Counted from the first letter of the stretch, positions 27,591-42,379 are shown. The stretch: DNA of 64,000 bases from Castor canadensis (GCF_047511655.1 NC_133389.1:25612501-25676500), one strand, 5' to 3'. A program made the numbers and translations. Notes: generated by a model from the letters alone, not told the origin.

Positions 27591-28440
27591 TTAAGCCTTC
27601 ACTTTCACTCCATAAAACAAAGCTCTTCCAAAAAGAAAAGGTGAAGAAGAGGGAAAGAGAAATTAAGCACAAAAGACCTTGATTAAAATAACCATTTAAA
27701 GTAGAAATTCCTTGTCTTCTATTTTCTTGCTCAGCACCTATTACTGTTCTCGAAACTCTAAAGTCATTTTGGTTCTTAACTCAAAGGGCCAAGTCAACTG
27801 AGAATTCAAAGAACACACACAATTGGAATCTAAAGCGAATTCTTTTACCACATTTCGTTTGACTGCACATATTTTCTATGTTGTCTGAACCCTAATTTTT
27901 CTCAAAGTACAGAGACTCTGAGACATATTCCAGGGAAGAGTTCTTGAATAACATCAATCCATGCTCTATTTTTACAGATCCCTGACTGCGAGAATATGCA
28001 TAAGCAAGTCAGCTATCACAGTCCTGAGTCCTGTACAGAGTTACAGTACAAAGGAGTCTTGATTGTCTCATGGGTGAAAGATCACCTGTCCCATCTGCAT
28101 ACACATTCCATACACAGCAGGGTATTTTTAGTGAAGTCAATTTAAGTTAACGATCACAATTTTAACTTTAAAGATGTATTTAATATATTAACTTGAATAA
28201 CATGATTTACAATAATTTTAAATGACAGAAAAACAGCAGGCAATACTAAGTTTAGATTATAAAGACAGCTGACCAAGTATTTCTGACTTTGTTTGAATAC
28301 AATTATTACATTGAGCCCATATAAAGTATATGGTTTTCCTTTTTTAATTTATCAGATATTTACAGAGCATATAACAATTATATAGGTAGTGTATGCACAG
28401 CAGTAAACAGAAGTTATAAATTCTCAAGGAGGTACAGGGG

Positions 28441-28524
28441 CTGGTAGAGTGGTTTAAATGGTAGAGTACCTGCCTACCAAGCGTGAGGCTCTGAGTTCAA
28501 ATGCCAGCACTGCCAAAATAAAGG
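28441..28524 (+). repeat. ID-like SINE with target-site duplication
   Basis: GGTAGAGTGGTTTAAATGGT and CTCTGAGTTCAAATGCCAGC. Flanked by TCTCAAGGAGGTACAGGGG (28422-28440) and TCTCAGGGAGGTACAGGGG (28525-28543), one mismatch in 19. Confidence 0.92.
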
Positions 28525-28729
28525 TCTCAGGGAGGTACAGGGGCAAATGAGAAAAAAATAAGGTAACTCAGGTCATGATCTACATGGGGAGAGAACCACT
28601 ATGAGACAGAAGGTAACTTGGAGAATACTTCAGCCTGGATGGAGGGGTCATCCATTCTGAAAAGGCAAGACCTAAAGTCTTATATCTATGTGAAGGCTGT
28701 GAAAAAAACATTTCAGAAAGACCCCAGAG

Positions 28730-28910
28730 CCAGGTGTCGGTGGCTCACGCCTGTAATCCTAGCTACCCAGGAGGCAGAGATCAGTGGTTCAAAGCCAGCC
28801 CCAGGCAAATAGTTCATGAAACCCTATCTCAAAAATACCCATCACAAAAAGGTGAAGTGGCTCAAGGTGAAGGCCCTGAGTTCAAGCCCCAGTACTGCAA
28901 AAAGAAAAAA
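28730..28910 (+). repeat. B1-dID type dimeric SINE with target-site duplication
   Basis: Left part GGTGGCTCACGCCTGTAATC, right part GTGAAGTGGCTCAAGGTGAA, A-rich tail. AGAAAGACCCCAGAG (28715-28729) and AGAAAGGCCCCAGAG (28911-28925) flank it, one mismatch. Confidence 0.93.
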
Positions 28911-29291
28911 AGAAAGGCCCCAGAGTAAGAAAAATGTAAAAGGCAAGAGCTATTTATTAGAGAATGAAAGGGAGAATGGTACTGTCTCATGTAGTTGATT
29001 CATCTCTATCTCAATGTGTTTTTATGAATTTTGAATCTGAAGCAACAAAACTTTCAACAATCTGAAAAGACACTTAGGGTGACTCCCCTCCGCCCGCCTC
29101 CCCCTGCAAAGAAGTCATTTAAAGCTCCCTGAGAAAATTTTAAAATGAAGTGTGATGAATACTTAAATACTTAAAAGGAGTTTTAAAAAAATTTATAAGG
29201 GCTAGTTACCCGATTTCTTTTCAAATGCTATCAAGCAAGAGTGCTTTCTAATGAAGAGTTAATAAAACGAACTACAGGAAGGTTGGGTGAC

Positions 29292-29510
29292 TGCTGGGAA
29301 TGGTAGTGCATACCTGTAATCCCAGTGCTCAGGAGGCTAAGGCAGGATGATCTCAAGTTTGAGGCCAGCCTAGGCTATATACCAAGTTCCAGGTCAATCT
29401 AGGCTATATAACAAGACCCTTCTCTTGAAACAAAGCAAAAAACAAAGGAGAATCGTAGCTCAAAGTCAACCTGAGTAAAAAGTTAGCAAGACCCCATCTC
29501 AACAAACAAG
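29292..29510 (+). repeat. B1-like SINE plus partial second B1
   Basis: GGTAGTGCATACCTGTAATC and GGAGGCTAAGGCAGGATG; an internal duplication of CTAGGCTATATA(C/A)CAAG is seen. A partial right end follows at 29449-29510. Confidence 0.8.
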
Positions 29511-29722
29511 CCAGGCACAGTGGTACATGCCTGTCATCCTAGCTACACAGGAACCATAGGTAATACGATTTCGGTCCAGGGCTGACCTGGATGTAAAAGC
29601 ACAAGCCATCTGAAAAAAGCAAAAAGGACTGGGGGCATGGCTCAAGTGGTAAAGCACCTACCTAGGAAATGCAAGGCCCTGAGTTCAAGCCCCAGCACCA
29701 TAAATAAATAAATACATACATA
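29511..29722 (+). repeat. B1-dID type dimeric SINE
   Basis: AAGCCAGGCACAGTGGTACA left part, GGCTCAAGTGGTAAAGCACC right part, (AAAT)n/(ACAT)n tail. Confidence 0.85.
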
Positions 29723-29902
29723 CATAGGGTGACTCAAAAAGCAGTGTTTTTCAAAGTTTTGCCATATCAACTAAATCCACACATCACAAATATAAGCATT
29801 TCCTTAAATATATTTGAGTGTGTTTAGACATAAAAACTAGTGATAACACTTGATAGCGTCTTCTGTTTTTTTGTTGTTGTTGCTATTGTTTTGGTTTGGT
29901 TT

Positions 29903-30112
29903 GAATTTTGGTGGAACTGGGATTTGAACTCAGGATGTTGTGCTTACAAAGCAGGCACTCTACTGCTAGAGCCATACCTCCAGTCCAGTCTGCTTTTATT
30001 TTGGAGATGTGGTTTTGTGAACTATTTGCCCAAGCTGGCCTAAGACCACGATCCTCCTAATCTCAGCCTCCCAAGTAGCTAGGATTACAGGCACAAGCCC
30101 CCAGCGCCCAGC
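29903..30112 (-). repeat. B1-dID type dimeric SINE, antisense
   Basis: ID part GGGATTTGAACTCAGGATG then B1 part CCTCCCAAGTAGCTAGGATT and GGCACAAGCCCCCAGCGCCC. Confidence 0.85.
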
Positions 30113-31504
30113 TTTACACGTCTTCTTAAAAAGCTAGTTTTGGAGTATTTATGAAGTTAGGTTCTATAGTAAATTTTTTTTATTGACGATATCACATTAT
30201 GTTATAGACAAGATGCATCCTGTCCAATGTTTTGTGAGAGTTAAGTTGAGGGCAGGGGATGAGGGTTGGGGTTCATAGTCTCCATGTTTAAGTAAGAAAA
30301 ATACACTTTTATCACTATCAATTGCAACATCTGCAAATGTATTTCAATTTTTATTTCCCATCACTAAAGGATTCTGCGTGCCTAACACTTCAGACACCAC
30401 ATGACAATGGTGGATATATAAAGCTGCATCTCTGAAGAGGTTTAATATGAGTTGACCTGCTAATATTGAGAAGAAGAGCTTTAAGTGACTGAAGAATAAA
30501 AAGAAATTGGCACTAGAGTTACAACACATACGAGTGATGAAAAATGAGGCCTAGGAAAACAGGTTGCTATTTGTGACAACAGAGGGCTATAGGTAATCTC
30601 AGTGGGCCCCAGAGATTTGAGAATTTGATGATGTCGGGCCACAAAATACTAATGAAAAGCTTTTCTCCTCGACTCTTGATTTGCTGAATAGTCAGAAGGG
30701 AACATTCTTATTTTAAAAACAAGAAACACTCATTATACCTTTCTGGGTATCTCTTAAATATTTTGTCCTAAGGACTAAATGTCATATAAATGACAACCCT
30801 GCAGCACTCAAGACTAGTGTAAACAGCAGGCTGAATTACTCAGTTCAGAGAAGGCTTTCTCCATGCCCCCAAGTCAGGTGAAATGGAGTAGGACTATTAT
30901 GAGCTGACTTTGATATTTTTAATTTTTGCTACTAAATTAAAGACAGACTCATGAAGCCTATGTGCTATTTATTCATCACTGGCCAGGAAAAAAAGTTTTA
31001 AAAGACCAAGTTAATGATATGAATTTTTTTCCTTTACAATATAAGAACTTAGCTAAATATTTTTCATAACAAAAAAATGGATTATGAAGGATAGTTTTAA
31101 GAAATGTTCAATTATAATGTTAGATGTAGCTCTTCAAGGCATTATCTTTAATTTGTGAAATACAAATAGTGATTCAAGAAAAAGTTAAAAATCTGGGTAA
31201 ATACACATGAGGTTCATTATGAATTATTCCTTTTACTCAGATCTGAATAAATGCTTTGTAAAAATCTTCTATGAACACATAAAGGTACTTTCTTGAATGA
31301 TGGGGAAATGCTCCAAAATACCAAAACACACCTTCTAATCTATTTGTGAATCTGAACACAACCTTGAAGACCTGAAAAAACTTTCACTTAAATTTGCAAT
31401 CAATGTTTAATTTGATTAACATATCTCAACTTAAAGAAAAAGCAAAAATAAAGGCTGTGAAAAAGAAATAGAATGATTAACCTTTTCTAAAAGTATGTAA
31501 CTTT

Positions 31505-31609
31505 GGGACTGGCGGGGAGGGGGTGAGGAGGCATTGCTCAAATAGGGTAGAGCACTTGCATAACAAGTGCAAGGCCCTGAATTCAATCCCAGGTATCTCA
31601 TACATAAAA
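31505..31609 (+). repeat. ID-like SINE
   Basis: CATTGCTCAAATAGGGTAGA and GCCCTGAATTCAATCCCAGG; A-rich tail. Confidence 0.75.
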
Positions 31610-32109
31610 AAGTAACTTTGCTATCTTTTCTATTTGTTCATCAAATAAGGACTAGGTACAAGAGAAGAAAGAACTTAGAAGGCTTTACCAACAGTGTATA
31701 CTTAAGCCACATGTGGAGGGGGGAGTAGGGGTACATAGTAGTTAATATTCAAGACAGCCCCCACTGACTCTTGTCTCATGCTATTCACACCCTTGAGTAA
31801 CCCTTTCCATATGACACAGAAATTATGGTATGACTTTTGAGGCTGAGTCTTAAAAGACACTGAGATTCTGCCTTTTCTCCTGATCACTCAACAGCTAGCA
31901 CGTTGTAAAAACAGTCAAGCAGCTCTACAGAGAAGTCCATGTTGAGAAAAAACTGGAGTTTCCTGCCAAGAAAACTAACTTTCCAGGTATGTTGGTAAAC
32001 CACACTGAATGTGAACGATGGCAGTCCCAACTAAGAACTTCACTGTAATCCATGAGACCTCAGAACTAATCAACTAAGCCATTCACAGATGCCTAGCAAC
32101 ATGTAGAGT

Positions 32110-32410
32110 ATAAGATACATAAGGGAAAGAACAGCATATATGAAAAAAGGCAGAGGGGATGATATACCTAAGAAGCTTAGGTAAACAGTACAAGAGGGTT
32201 AAAGTCTAAATAGATGAGGCTAGAGAAGTATGCGAGGACCAGAGACTCTCTTCTGCCTAGCTAAGGAATTTGGACTTTATCTTATAGTCAACAAATGAGT
32301 AGAGGAATTAAAAACAAGTTCTTAACACAGGAATAATACAATCAAATTCAAATTTTAAAAGAATTACTGAGTAGCAATAGAGAATAATTGGTGAGGAGGA
32401 GGGTACCAGG
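32110..32410 (+). repeat. Ancient L2-like repeat (weak)
   Basis: Order of AGCATATATGAAAAAAGGCA, AATTTGGACTTTATCTTATA and the following text resembles the old repeat also suspected at 3.5-4.2 kb. Diverged. Confidence 0.35.
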
Positions 32411-33891
32411 ATGGATGCACTCCTAACAGTGACCAGTTTAATTATTCTTAGTAACAGTACAAGAGAGAAATGAAGAATAGTTATGAGTTGAAACTCCTCA
32501 AGGGCCCATTAGTATCTGCAACCAAAGACCATCTGAGTTCTAACCTACTAACTTCATAAAAGTGTATATGCAAAGTTAATTCCCTCCTGGAACCAGCTCG
32601 ACAGAGACCTGTACAAGATCACCTTGCCACTTATTCTACTGAAAGACAAAGGTGTCAATGCAATGCAGACTGTTACAGATGCATATCCTTATCTAGTCAG
32701 TGCTACCCCTAAATGCCAGTGGCTCTTCTGCCTAACTATCAGTTCTACTGCGAGAAGAATAAGAGGCAAAGGTAGCTGCTGAGTTTAAAAATCAAACTCA
32801 GATGACTAGTGAAATGCAGCTACCTCTACTGCCACTGCACTACTCCATCCAGGGTAGGTCTTTCTTCAGCATCCTGACTACCCACAATCCTGTAGACCAT
32901 CCCCCACTAAGCTATATGAAACACTGAGTCCTCTAAGGTTCCAGAAGCCAGTACTGACACTTACGGATACTACCTCAATGCCAGCAGAATTCTAATTCTC
33001 TTGACTCTACATTTTCCCCTGACCAAAACTTATTTATTCATATACACAAATTAAGATCCTGATACAATAATTCCACTTACACAATTTCCAAAGCAAGTAA
33101 AACCAAACTACTAAACTAAGACTATTTGGGGAAGTATTTAAAAGAACAAAAAAGTGCTATTTGTTTAAAAAAAAAAAAAAAAAGCAGGACAGTAGTTACT
33201 TATGGGAAGGAAAGAGTTTTGACTGAGTTAAAAATGCATGATAAGAGGGTTTCTGTAGTACTGTAATGTTCTCATTCTAAATCTGGCTGGCAGTCACACA
33301 GATGTTGGCTTTAGTGTTATCCATTAAATTATATACTTGTATGTGTTTTCTGCATATTACATGTTTATGAAAAGGCAAGACCCTTTGAATCACAAAAGAA
33401 CATTAAAAATTGCAACAAATACATAAGACACATACAGAAAATCTATTAAAGAGGATAAATGAACCAGTAAATATGCAGGGTTTAAATAAAAAGTGTTTCT
33501 GTCCTACCAGCAGTACTTTGCTCCTAACCACGACAAGTGCTATTTGCCTCCTAAATCAGCAAAAAGTTGATTAAACAATTACATCTCCTGCTGGTGAGCA
33601 TGCTAAAACTAGTTGCAATATTCCTAATGCTATCATGGTAAAGCAATTTGGCTTTCGGATTCAGAAGTTGTTAATCTCATAAACTGAAATATGAGAAAAG
33701 TTATAAATGCAAATATCTTCCTTTCAATTATTTTTAAAGAGCTAGCAGAAAATTGGAATCAGCTTAAGTAATAATAGAACACTATTTACACAAAGAAAAT
33801 TATGTACAACTACTTGGAACTATAAGTTACTTTTTAATTATTATGGTTACTGTGGCTATGTTTTTTTAAAAAATCTTTATTAGAAACATAC

Positions 33892-34080
33892 ACAGCTGTC
33901 CTTCAGTATCCACAGGGGACTGGTTCCAGAAGGCCCCTCAGTCTACAACCATACCGCCCTGAATGCACCAGATCTCCTCAGAAGGACCCTCTCTGACCTT
34001 TGTGCATAAGACTTGGAACATTTGCAGAATTTGGTAACTGAAGGTCATCCTAGAAACAATGCCCTACAGATTCAGAGATA
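33892..34080 (+). mobile_element. Tigger/MER2-like DNA transposon fragment
   Basis: ACAGCTGTCCTTCAGTATCC followed by GGGGACTGGTTCCAGAAGG is close to the terminal region of mariner/Tigger-type elements (consensus CAGTTGTCCCTCAGTATCC). Only one end is clear. Confidence 0.65.
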
Positions 34081-34710
34081 ACTATATATACATCTTTTTA
34101 AGCTAAGAAAAACAACTATCCTGTTGTTTGTATTATACAGGACCTTTGGTATTTTCTTGTTTTATTTTCAGACTTTTTGTTTCAATATTTTATAATTTAA
34201 AAATTACATATAAACTTTTAATTGAAGAAGGCTACTTAGCTATTTACTCTTCTGAATAAAATTTATCCAAATAGTTTCTAAATTCCAGCTAACCAGAGAC
34301 TCCCAAGTGCAACAGATATAGTGAATTATTTTTCTTCTCAGAGTCTGTTTAAGATTCTTCCCTAATTTTTAAGCTACACTTTTGTAGCAGTTCTATTTTG
34401 AAACCTAGTTTTATTCTGCACATATTTATGTATTCAATGCTGAATCTAGCATTTCTGTACTTTATATTTTAGTTTAAAACCCAGTTCTTGTCTTTTCTTT
34501 CAGAAATATTTACAATGAATCAAATATAGGCAGATTATATATGACTTTATCAGCTACTCTTAAACTGCTGATTAACTCATGTCATAATGTATGTAACACT
34601 TGTCTGAGAAGCCAAGTTGCCCTATTAATGTTTACATTAAAACCTGAGTATGTGTTTGATTCCTATAATGAAAATCTAAATATAGGGAATCAATTTTGAA
34701 ACACACTTAC

Positions 34711-34761
34711 CAGGATGATTGGAAATGGGAGGCTGGAATGCAAGCTCATTGTGAACTGGCC
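34711..34761 (-). CDS. SMAD4: SMAD4 exon 8 (residues 303-320, end of SAD)
   Basis: A 51-nt exon encoding the end of Trp303 then PVHNELAFQPPISNHP, closing the activation domain just before MH2. Acceptor TTTAG, strong donor GTAAGT, phases 1 and 1; identical length to the human exon. It is an in-frame cassette (17 codons). Confidence 0.97.
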
Positions 34762-36342
<1,581 letters not shown>

Positions 36343-36465
36343 TATGATGGTAAGTAGCTGGCTGACCAGTAAATCCATTCTGCTGCTGTCCTGGCTGAGG
36401 CCCTGAAGCTATCTGCTGCAACAGTCCTTCACTATGGTTGCTTGTCAAAATACTGGCAGACTGAC
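36343..36465 (-). CDS. SMAD4: SMAD4 exon 6 (residues 223-264, linker) with one extra codon
   Basis: 123 nt, three longer than the human exon. It encodes [26 protein letters not shown] and [14 protein letters not shown]. The sequence CTG TTG CAG CAG ATA GCT gives Gln-Gln where the human and mouse proteins have a single Gln, as I remember them; the flanking TSN also differs from the human GGS. Phases 1 and 1 are kept, acceptor CTCTAG, donor GTATGT. This accounts for the total of 553 rather than 552 residues. The repeat CAGCAG suggests replication slippage. Confidence 0.97.
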
Positions 36466-37103
36466 CTAGAGAAACAAGACATTAACATGGAACATGAATA
36501 ATATAATCCTGTGATTTTATGCAATAAATGAAGGACCAATTATATCTGATAATCTACAACAATAAAGATGAGCCAAAAGTAGAACTCATCCATTGCCTAT
36601 CAAATAAAAAACTAAAGACATCTGTTAAGACAAGCCTTAAGAAGCTGTTTGAAATTATTCCATCTGAAGTAATGTTTACCTAACTTTAGTGGTCTATTTG
36701 TTCACAAATATTCAAATGTCAACAAAATCCCACTATGTGTCTGTCTACCATAATAACTTCAGTACATCATCTCACCCCCTGGTCACTTCACCCATTTCTC
36801 TCTAGGCTTTGATTTGGACCTCCAAAACCCAGGCTCAAGAAAATGATGAAAACGCTAAAGTTAATTATTATCATCATCACTGGTACTGATAATGACAGAA
36901 TGCTAGCATTTGACAAAAGAAATGCAGAGCAGGAAAATATTTTCAATGGAATATGATGGGGAAGGTGGTGAAGTTAAAGTCACAGCGCCACTGTCCCAAT
37001 CAATATGGCATTTGCTTTAAAAAAGAAAAAAAACAGCCTGTTTTCAAATTTTTTCCATGCACTTTTAAAAAATTAATTTATTGTATTTTTAATCATCTAC
37101 TTT

Positions 37104-37446
37104 CGGGTGGGACAGTACTGGAGTTTGGACTCAGGGGCTCCTGCCTGCTAAGCACGCGTTCTACCGCTTGAACCATGCCTCCAACCCTTTTTACTATAGT
37201 TATTTTTTGGACAAGATAGGGTCTGATGTTTTTGCAGGGGCCACCCTGAACCATGTTCCTCCTATTTTAGCTTTCCGAGTAGCTGGGATGACAGGAGTGA
37301 ACCACCATACCCACTTTACTGGTTGAGATAATGGGATCTACCTTTTTCTTTTTGCCCAGGCTGGCCCTGAACCTTTTTAATCCTTCTGATCTCCACCCCA
37401 CCTCCCAAGTAGCTGAGACTACGAGCGTAAGCTACTGTACCCAGCT
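37104..37446 (-). repeat. Antisense SINE cluster (ID, B1, B1)
   Basis: An ID-B1 dimer (GGAGTTTGGACTCAGGGGCT; GAGTAGCTGGGATGACAGG) at 37104-37316 is followed by a second B1 right part (CAAGTAGCTGAGACTACGAG) at 37317-37446, all reversed. Confidence 0.8.
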
Positions 37447-38642
37447 CATGTGCTTTAAAAAAAAAAAACAAAAACAAATAAAACTGAGAATCAGGTCTTT
37501 TCCACAGCACCACTATATGCTCAGATTTATATGAAGTTAGTTGCTCTCTATGTAATACACCAAGATGACTAAGTTTCCTCTGATTTTATTCTACTCAAAA
37601 CCATTCTATGATATTGTTATCCCATTTGGAAAGCACTGAAATTTCATAGTTGTTTTTTGTCACTGGCATCACATTTGTTTTTTCATCTGAATGAGAGTGT
37701 AACCAGGTGGAAGAGAATAAATGTCACCACAACTCAGAGTATCAAGAAAAATGAACGTTTTTCTTCTCTCTGCATACCACGTTTCTTAAAAGGTAAGAAT
37801 TGTAAAATCAAAAACTAAAAGAGAGTATTTCACTATCCTCCAAACTACTTATTTTTAAAATAGGATGTTTTTAGCAATGTTTCTTCCTACTCATCCCCAA
37901 CAATTCTCAAAGTTATCTTTAAAGGTTAATTACAGTTTTTGCTCATTTTCAATACTTGTACATGCTAAGTACTCTTAGCTAATTTATAAAAATTGTCACT
38001 ACAGTGGAGAAATTAAATTTTAATTTATAGATACAGAAAGAAATCCTGAATATATTCCGGTACCAAAATGAATATAAATTATAAAGTGGTCCACTGCAAT
38101 TATCAGTACAGAATATTTACATCATGTAATTCCAAGTGTATAAAATAAAGTTAAACAACAGCAAAACAGCTGATATAAAACAGCCTTCCTATTCTATTTT
38201 ATTCTAATTTCTTTTCTAGCTTTTAATTCTATCAATTTACCTTTTGAATTTAAGGGAACATTTTGCCACAAGCTCCAAAATCTATAGTATTTACTCTCCA
38301 ATTACTGAACTCTAACCCAAAAATACCAAGACAAACTTAGACACATTTCATTCATACCAAAAATTTTAGAAATCAATCTCCCATTTATTCCAAAGATCAA
38401 AATTTCAATGTTGAATCAGATCCAATATCCATTTGGTAACAACTAACAAAGTATCAACTCAGCTCTATTACATACAATTCCCTTAGCAACCAAGTACAAT
38501 TAACACCGTATACATAGTAATGTTCCATGATTCATTTAAATAAAAATTAAAATAAGCAGTAAATCCTTCAATCTTTGCTGACTATTAACAGACCCAGCCA
38601 GATTATATGGTCTTAATTAGACCCTTAGGAAAGATGAACCTA

Positions 38643-38733
38643 GGCTGGGGATGTAACTCAATGGTGAAGTGCTTGCCCAGCATTGATGTGGCCCAGGGTT
38701 CAATTGCAACCACTAAAAGAAAAAGAAAGAAAA
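38643..38733 (+). repeat. ID-like SINE
   Basis: GGCTGGGGATGTAACTCAAT and GGCCCAGGGTTCAATTGCAA with an A-rich tail; closest in the window to the classical ID consensus. Confidence 0.85.
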
Positions 38734-39074
38734 GCTAAACCAAATAGTGACAGAAAAGGTAACATCTCTACCAATGGGAAGAACTTTTTTGAAACAGATT
38801 TATTAAAAGAAAAAAGCGTTTTAAAGAGAGAAAGAGAAAGCCATAGAACTTAGTTTATATTGAACTTAGCTAAAATATTTAACATCTATCTAGGAAGATG
38901 CATGTTATAAATGAGTTTGTCAAAATTCATTTTTTCTGAGTTTTCACAATGGGAAACTGAGGTGCGCACTAAGAGTAATATTCTCTTAGAATAAGCAAAA
39001 TAAGAACACTGAACTAAAAGAAAGGTTGCAATTCCATTAACAGAGATCTTTATCTTGGTTCAACACTACTTATT

Positions 39075-39159
39075 GGTGTGAGCATGGCTCAACTGGTAGA
39101 GCACTTGCCTAGTAAGGCCTAGTATTCAATCCCAGTATCATCAAAAACAAAACAAAACA
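39075..39159 (+). repeat. ID-like SINE
   Basis: AGCATGGCTCAACTGGTAGA and ATTCAATCCCAGTATCATC, tail of AAAAC units. Confidence 0.82.
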
Positions 39160-39208
39160 GATACACAAAAAAGACCTACTTAAGTATTTTTCTAAAATCT
39201 ACAAATTA

Positions 39209-39406
39209 AGCCAGGCACCAGTGGCTCACACCTATAATCGTAGCTACTCAGGAGGCAGAGATCAAGAGGATCAATTTGAAGCCAGACTGGGCAAATAGTT
39301 CGTGAGACCCTATCTCCAAAATACCCATCACAAAAAAGGGCTGGTGGAGTAGCTCAAGGTGCAGACCCTGAAGTCAAGCCTCAGTAGTGCAAAACAATAA
39401 AAAAAT
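39209..39406 (+). repeat. B1-dID type dimeric SINE with target-site duplication
   Basis: AGTGGCTCACACCTATAATC left, GGTGGAGTAGCTCAAGGTGC right. AAAATCTACAAATTA (39194-39208) and AAAATCTGCAAATTA (39407-39421) flank it. Confidence 0.92.
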
Positions 39407-39558
39407 AAAATCTGCAAATTAGATCATAAATTTAAATCAGTATTAATATCAAAGTCATTAAGTTCCAAGTGACTGCACATCAATATAATAATCTTTAAAT
39501 TACTAACACCTTTTTATCCAGGACCAAAACAAACACCTATTCAATGTTCATTTACCAA

Positions 39559-39633
39559 GGGGCTGGGGGGACGGTAGAGAGCTTGCACAGCATGCACCAG
39601 GCCCTGGATTCAATACTCAGCACAGAAAAAAAA
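39559..39633 (+). repeat. ID-like SINE
   Basis: GGGGCTGGGGGGACGGTAGA and CCTGGATTCAATACTCAGCA, short A tail; about 130 bp inside intron 5 from exon 5. Confidence 0.8.
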
Positions 39634-39727
39634 TCTGAAAGACACTACAGCACTTTTCAATTTTTACTTGCATGCAGTTTTCCTCTAGGAGACTACACAT
39701 AAATAATCCAATGGTTAGGACAAGTCA

Positions 39728-40003
<276 letters not shown>

Positions 40004-40525
40004 TTATAAGCTTCTATTCCCAGAAAAAAAATCATGCACATAATGACAACACCTATCAACTACAGTATAAATAATTCTAATACAGAATTTTTTCATATTA
40101 TTTTAAAAGCACACTCTTTTATCAATAAAAGCTACTTATTTAGAGGTAGAAGCATCATATATATGTTTTCAATGTGATTGAAATTTGAAGCTACACTGTA
40201 TTCCAAGCCTCAAGCAATGGAACACCTAAAGAGGTATTCCTCGGTTTTTTGATAATCCTATAAGTAATAATCATCTAAGCACACAACATGAGGTAGGTGA
40301 AAACCAAATGCCTTGTGTAACAAAATGTTTATTCAGCTGAGAAGACCACTTACACTTCAGTCCAAATTCAAATTGAATACTTAGTTGTCCTTTTGAACTT
40401 CACAATAGAGATGTGAATGGAAGCTGACAGCTATCCAATTCCAGGATCTAAAGTTACGTAGTCTTTGAAACTGAGTATACTGAATGTCTCCTGTAGGTTT
40501 AGAACCAAACAAAAACCAAACTGGA

Positions 40526-40659
40526 GCTGGGTACAGTGGTACATGCCTGTAATTTCAGCACTCGGAAGGCTAAGGTAGGAGGATCATGAGTTTGAGGCCA
40601 GCCTGAGCTACATAGTGAGTCCCTGTCTCAAAAATAAATTAATAAAATAAAATAAAAAA
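40526..40659 (+). repeat. B1-like SINE
   Basis: GCTGGGTACAGTGGTACATG, GAGTTTGAGGCCAGCCTGAG and an A-rich tail. Confidence 0.87.
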
Positions 40660-40861
40660 TAGAAGTCAAACTAAAATTTCCTCCTAGAAAACCAATCCAA
40701 GTAAGGATGAGAAACATGGTATGAAAAACCTCAATAATCAACATCTTTCACTGACGTGGTTACAGCTTAATAAACAAAGCTAAATTCTAGCTGTTAAAAT
40801 ATAATACTTTTCTATTAGCAAATCCGGAAACAATTTGTTTTTGTTGTATTAAAAGAAAACT

Positions 40862-40932
40862 GGGTGAGTCCCAGAGTTCAAACTCCAGTACCACAAAAAA
40901 AAAAAAAAAAAGAAAGAAAGAAAGAAAGAAAA
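40862..40932 (+). repeat. Truncated ID-like SINE with (GAAA)n tail
   Basis: Only the 3' part (CCCAGAGTTCAAACTCCAGT) plus A18 and GAAA units. AAAGAAAACTG occurs on both sides, a likely target duplication. Confidence 0.75.
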
Positions 40933-42379
40933 CTGAACTGTATTCATAATGTCAATTTTCTGCCAAAATTCTCCCTTTTGTTTTGAGGCTATTGTTTTGG
41001 TCTTTAGCTTTATCTTTAGCAAAACAATCCTCTATTCTTTTTGAGCTACCACTATACCAGAATTTTACAATCCACTGAATCCTAATATTAGGGTCTCTTC
41101 TTGGAGCAGTCAACTAAGAGTCAACAACAAAGACATTCTCCTTCCCATTAAGAACTAGTATGTCATTTCCCTTATCTTGAAAAAAATCTATTACATATAA
41201 ATTTCTGTTAGTTACATGGCTTTTTTTTAACTAAACTGAGACTACTTCAAAGCAGTAAAGAATAATCCATTGCTAAAGTGTCTATGTACAACCTCTTAAA
41301 AAACATTTTCATACGGTGAAAGCCATGAAGATGGTATTTTTTGAAAACCCATAAATTACATTCCAAAGTGTCTCTTTGAAAAATCCTATGGAAATAAAAC
41401 ATAATTAAAAGGATGCTTAAGACGTCATTATATATCAGTAAAAAGTCGTGGGACTTAACTATTCATCATTAATGTTGGACAAATTATAAGAACAGAAAAA
41501 AAGAAGTTCCAAATATAAAGTGGTTATTTCTACACTTTGATTCAGTCTTTCATTGTATTGCTCAACAAAGTTCTACAATTTTCTTCATATAGATCCTGAC
41601 ATCTCTATTTAATTCGTGGACATATTAGGGTTTTTCTTGTTATACTAACTGAAATCTGTTAACCCATGTATCAGTATTACAAGAACACAAGGAAAAAACG
41701 ATTGAATTTCAGGGTGTAACTGGTACGCATGGCTTCCACTAATTGACTCTGAAAAGATTTAATAGGAAATCATAGACATTTTGAAGTACCAATTGTTTTA
41801 TACCTTGAACAGTTAAGTCTAATAATTTTTTTTTCTCTTAGAACGTTGGCTAAACCTTCCCAAATGTAAGTTTGGAAACTCCACTCATCTATGGATCTTT
41901 TAAATCAAGTAACCTAAAATGTTTGTTTCTCAGGTAAAACTGAAGGTATCAACAAGGATAGAAGTATGCAACATATTTTTGCAAGAGAAAACAGAGCAAG
42001 TTACAAAACACTATTGTACACTATGGTCATATGCATGTTTTTAAAAATCATGTAAGTTTAAAAAAGAAAAATCAAGGCCCAGAACAGTGTCATAGTATGC
42101 TTTTTGTGTAAGAAAAGAGGGAAATAATAAATTTATTTTTTGCATAAAGAAACCCTGGAAGAAACCACCAGAAACTAATAAAAATGATTACCTGAGGTAG
42201 GGGGGAATGGGGGCAGGGGTGGGAGCACTTCTTTTCACTGTATACCTTTTTATAGTATTTTGATTTATGGACCATGTATTGCCTATTCAAAAAAATAAAA
42301 TAAAAAATATATAGTATATATTTTTTAAAGTCCAGGAAAACAGATACCAAACTGTAAAATACCTCTGGTTATGGGATAA

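Noticed and set aside
28734..28928. Short frames reading HACNPSYPGG-type peptides
   Set aside because: These are translations of SINE sequence; the same peptides recur wherever the SINE does (28.7, 49.8, 58.7 kb).
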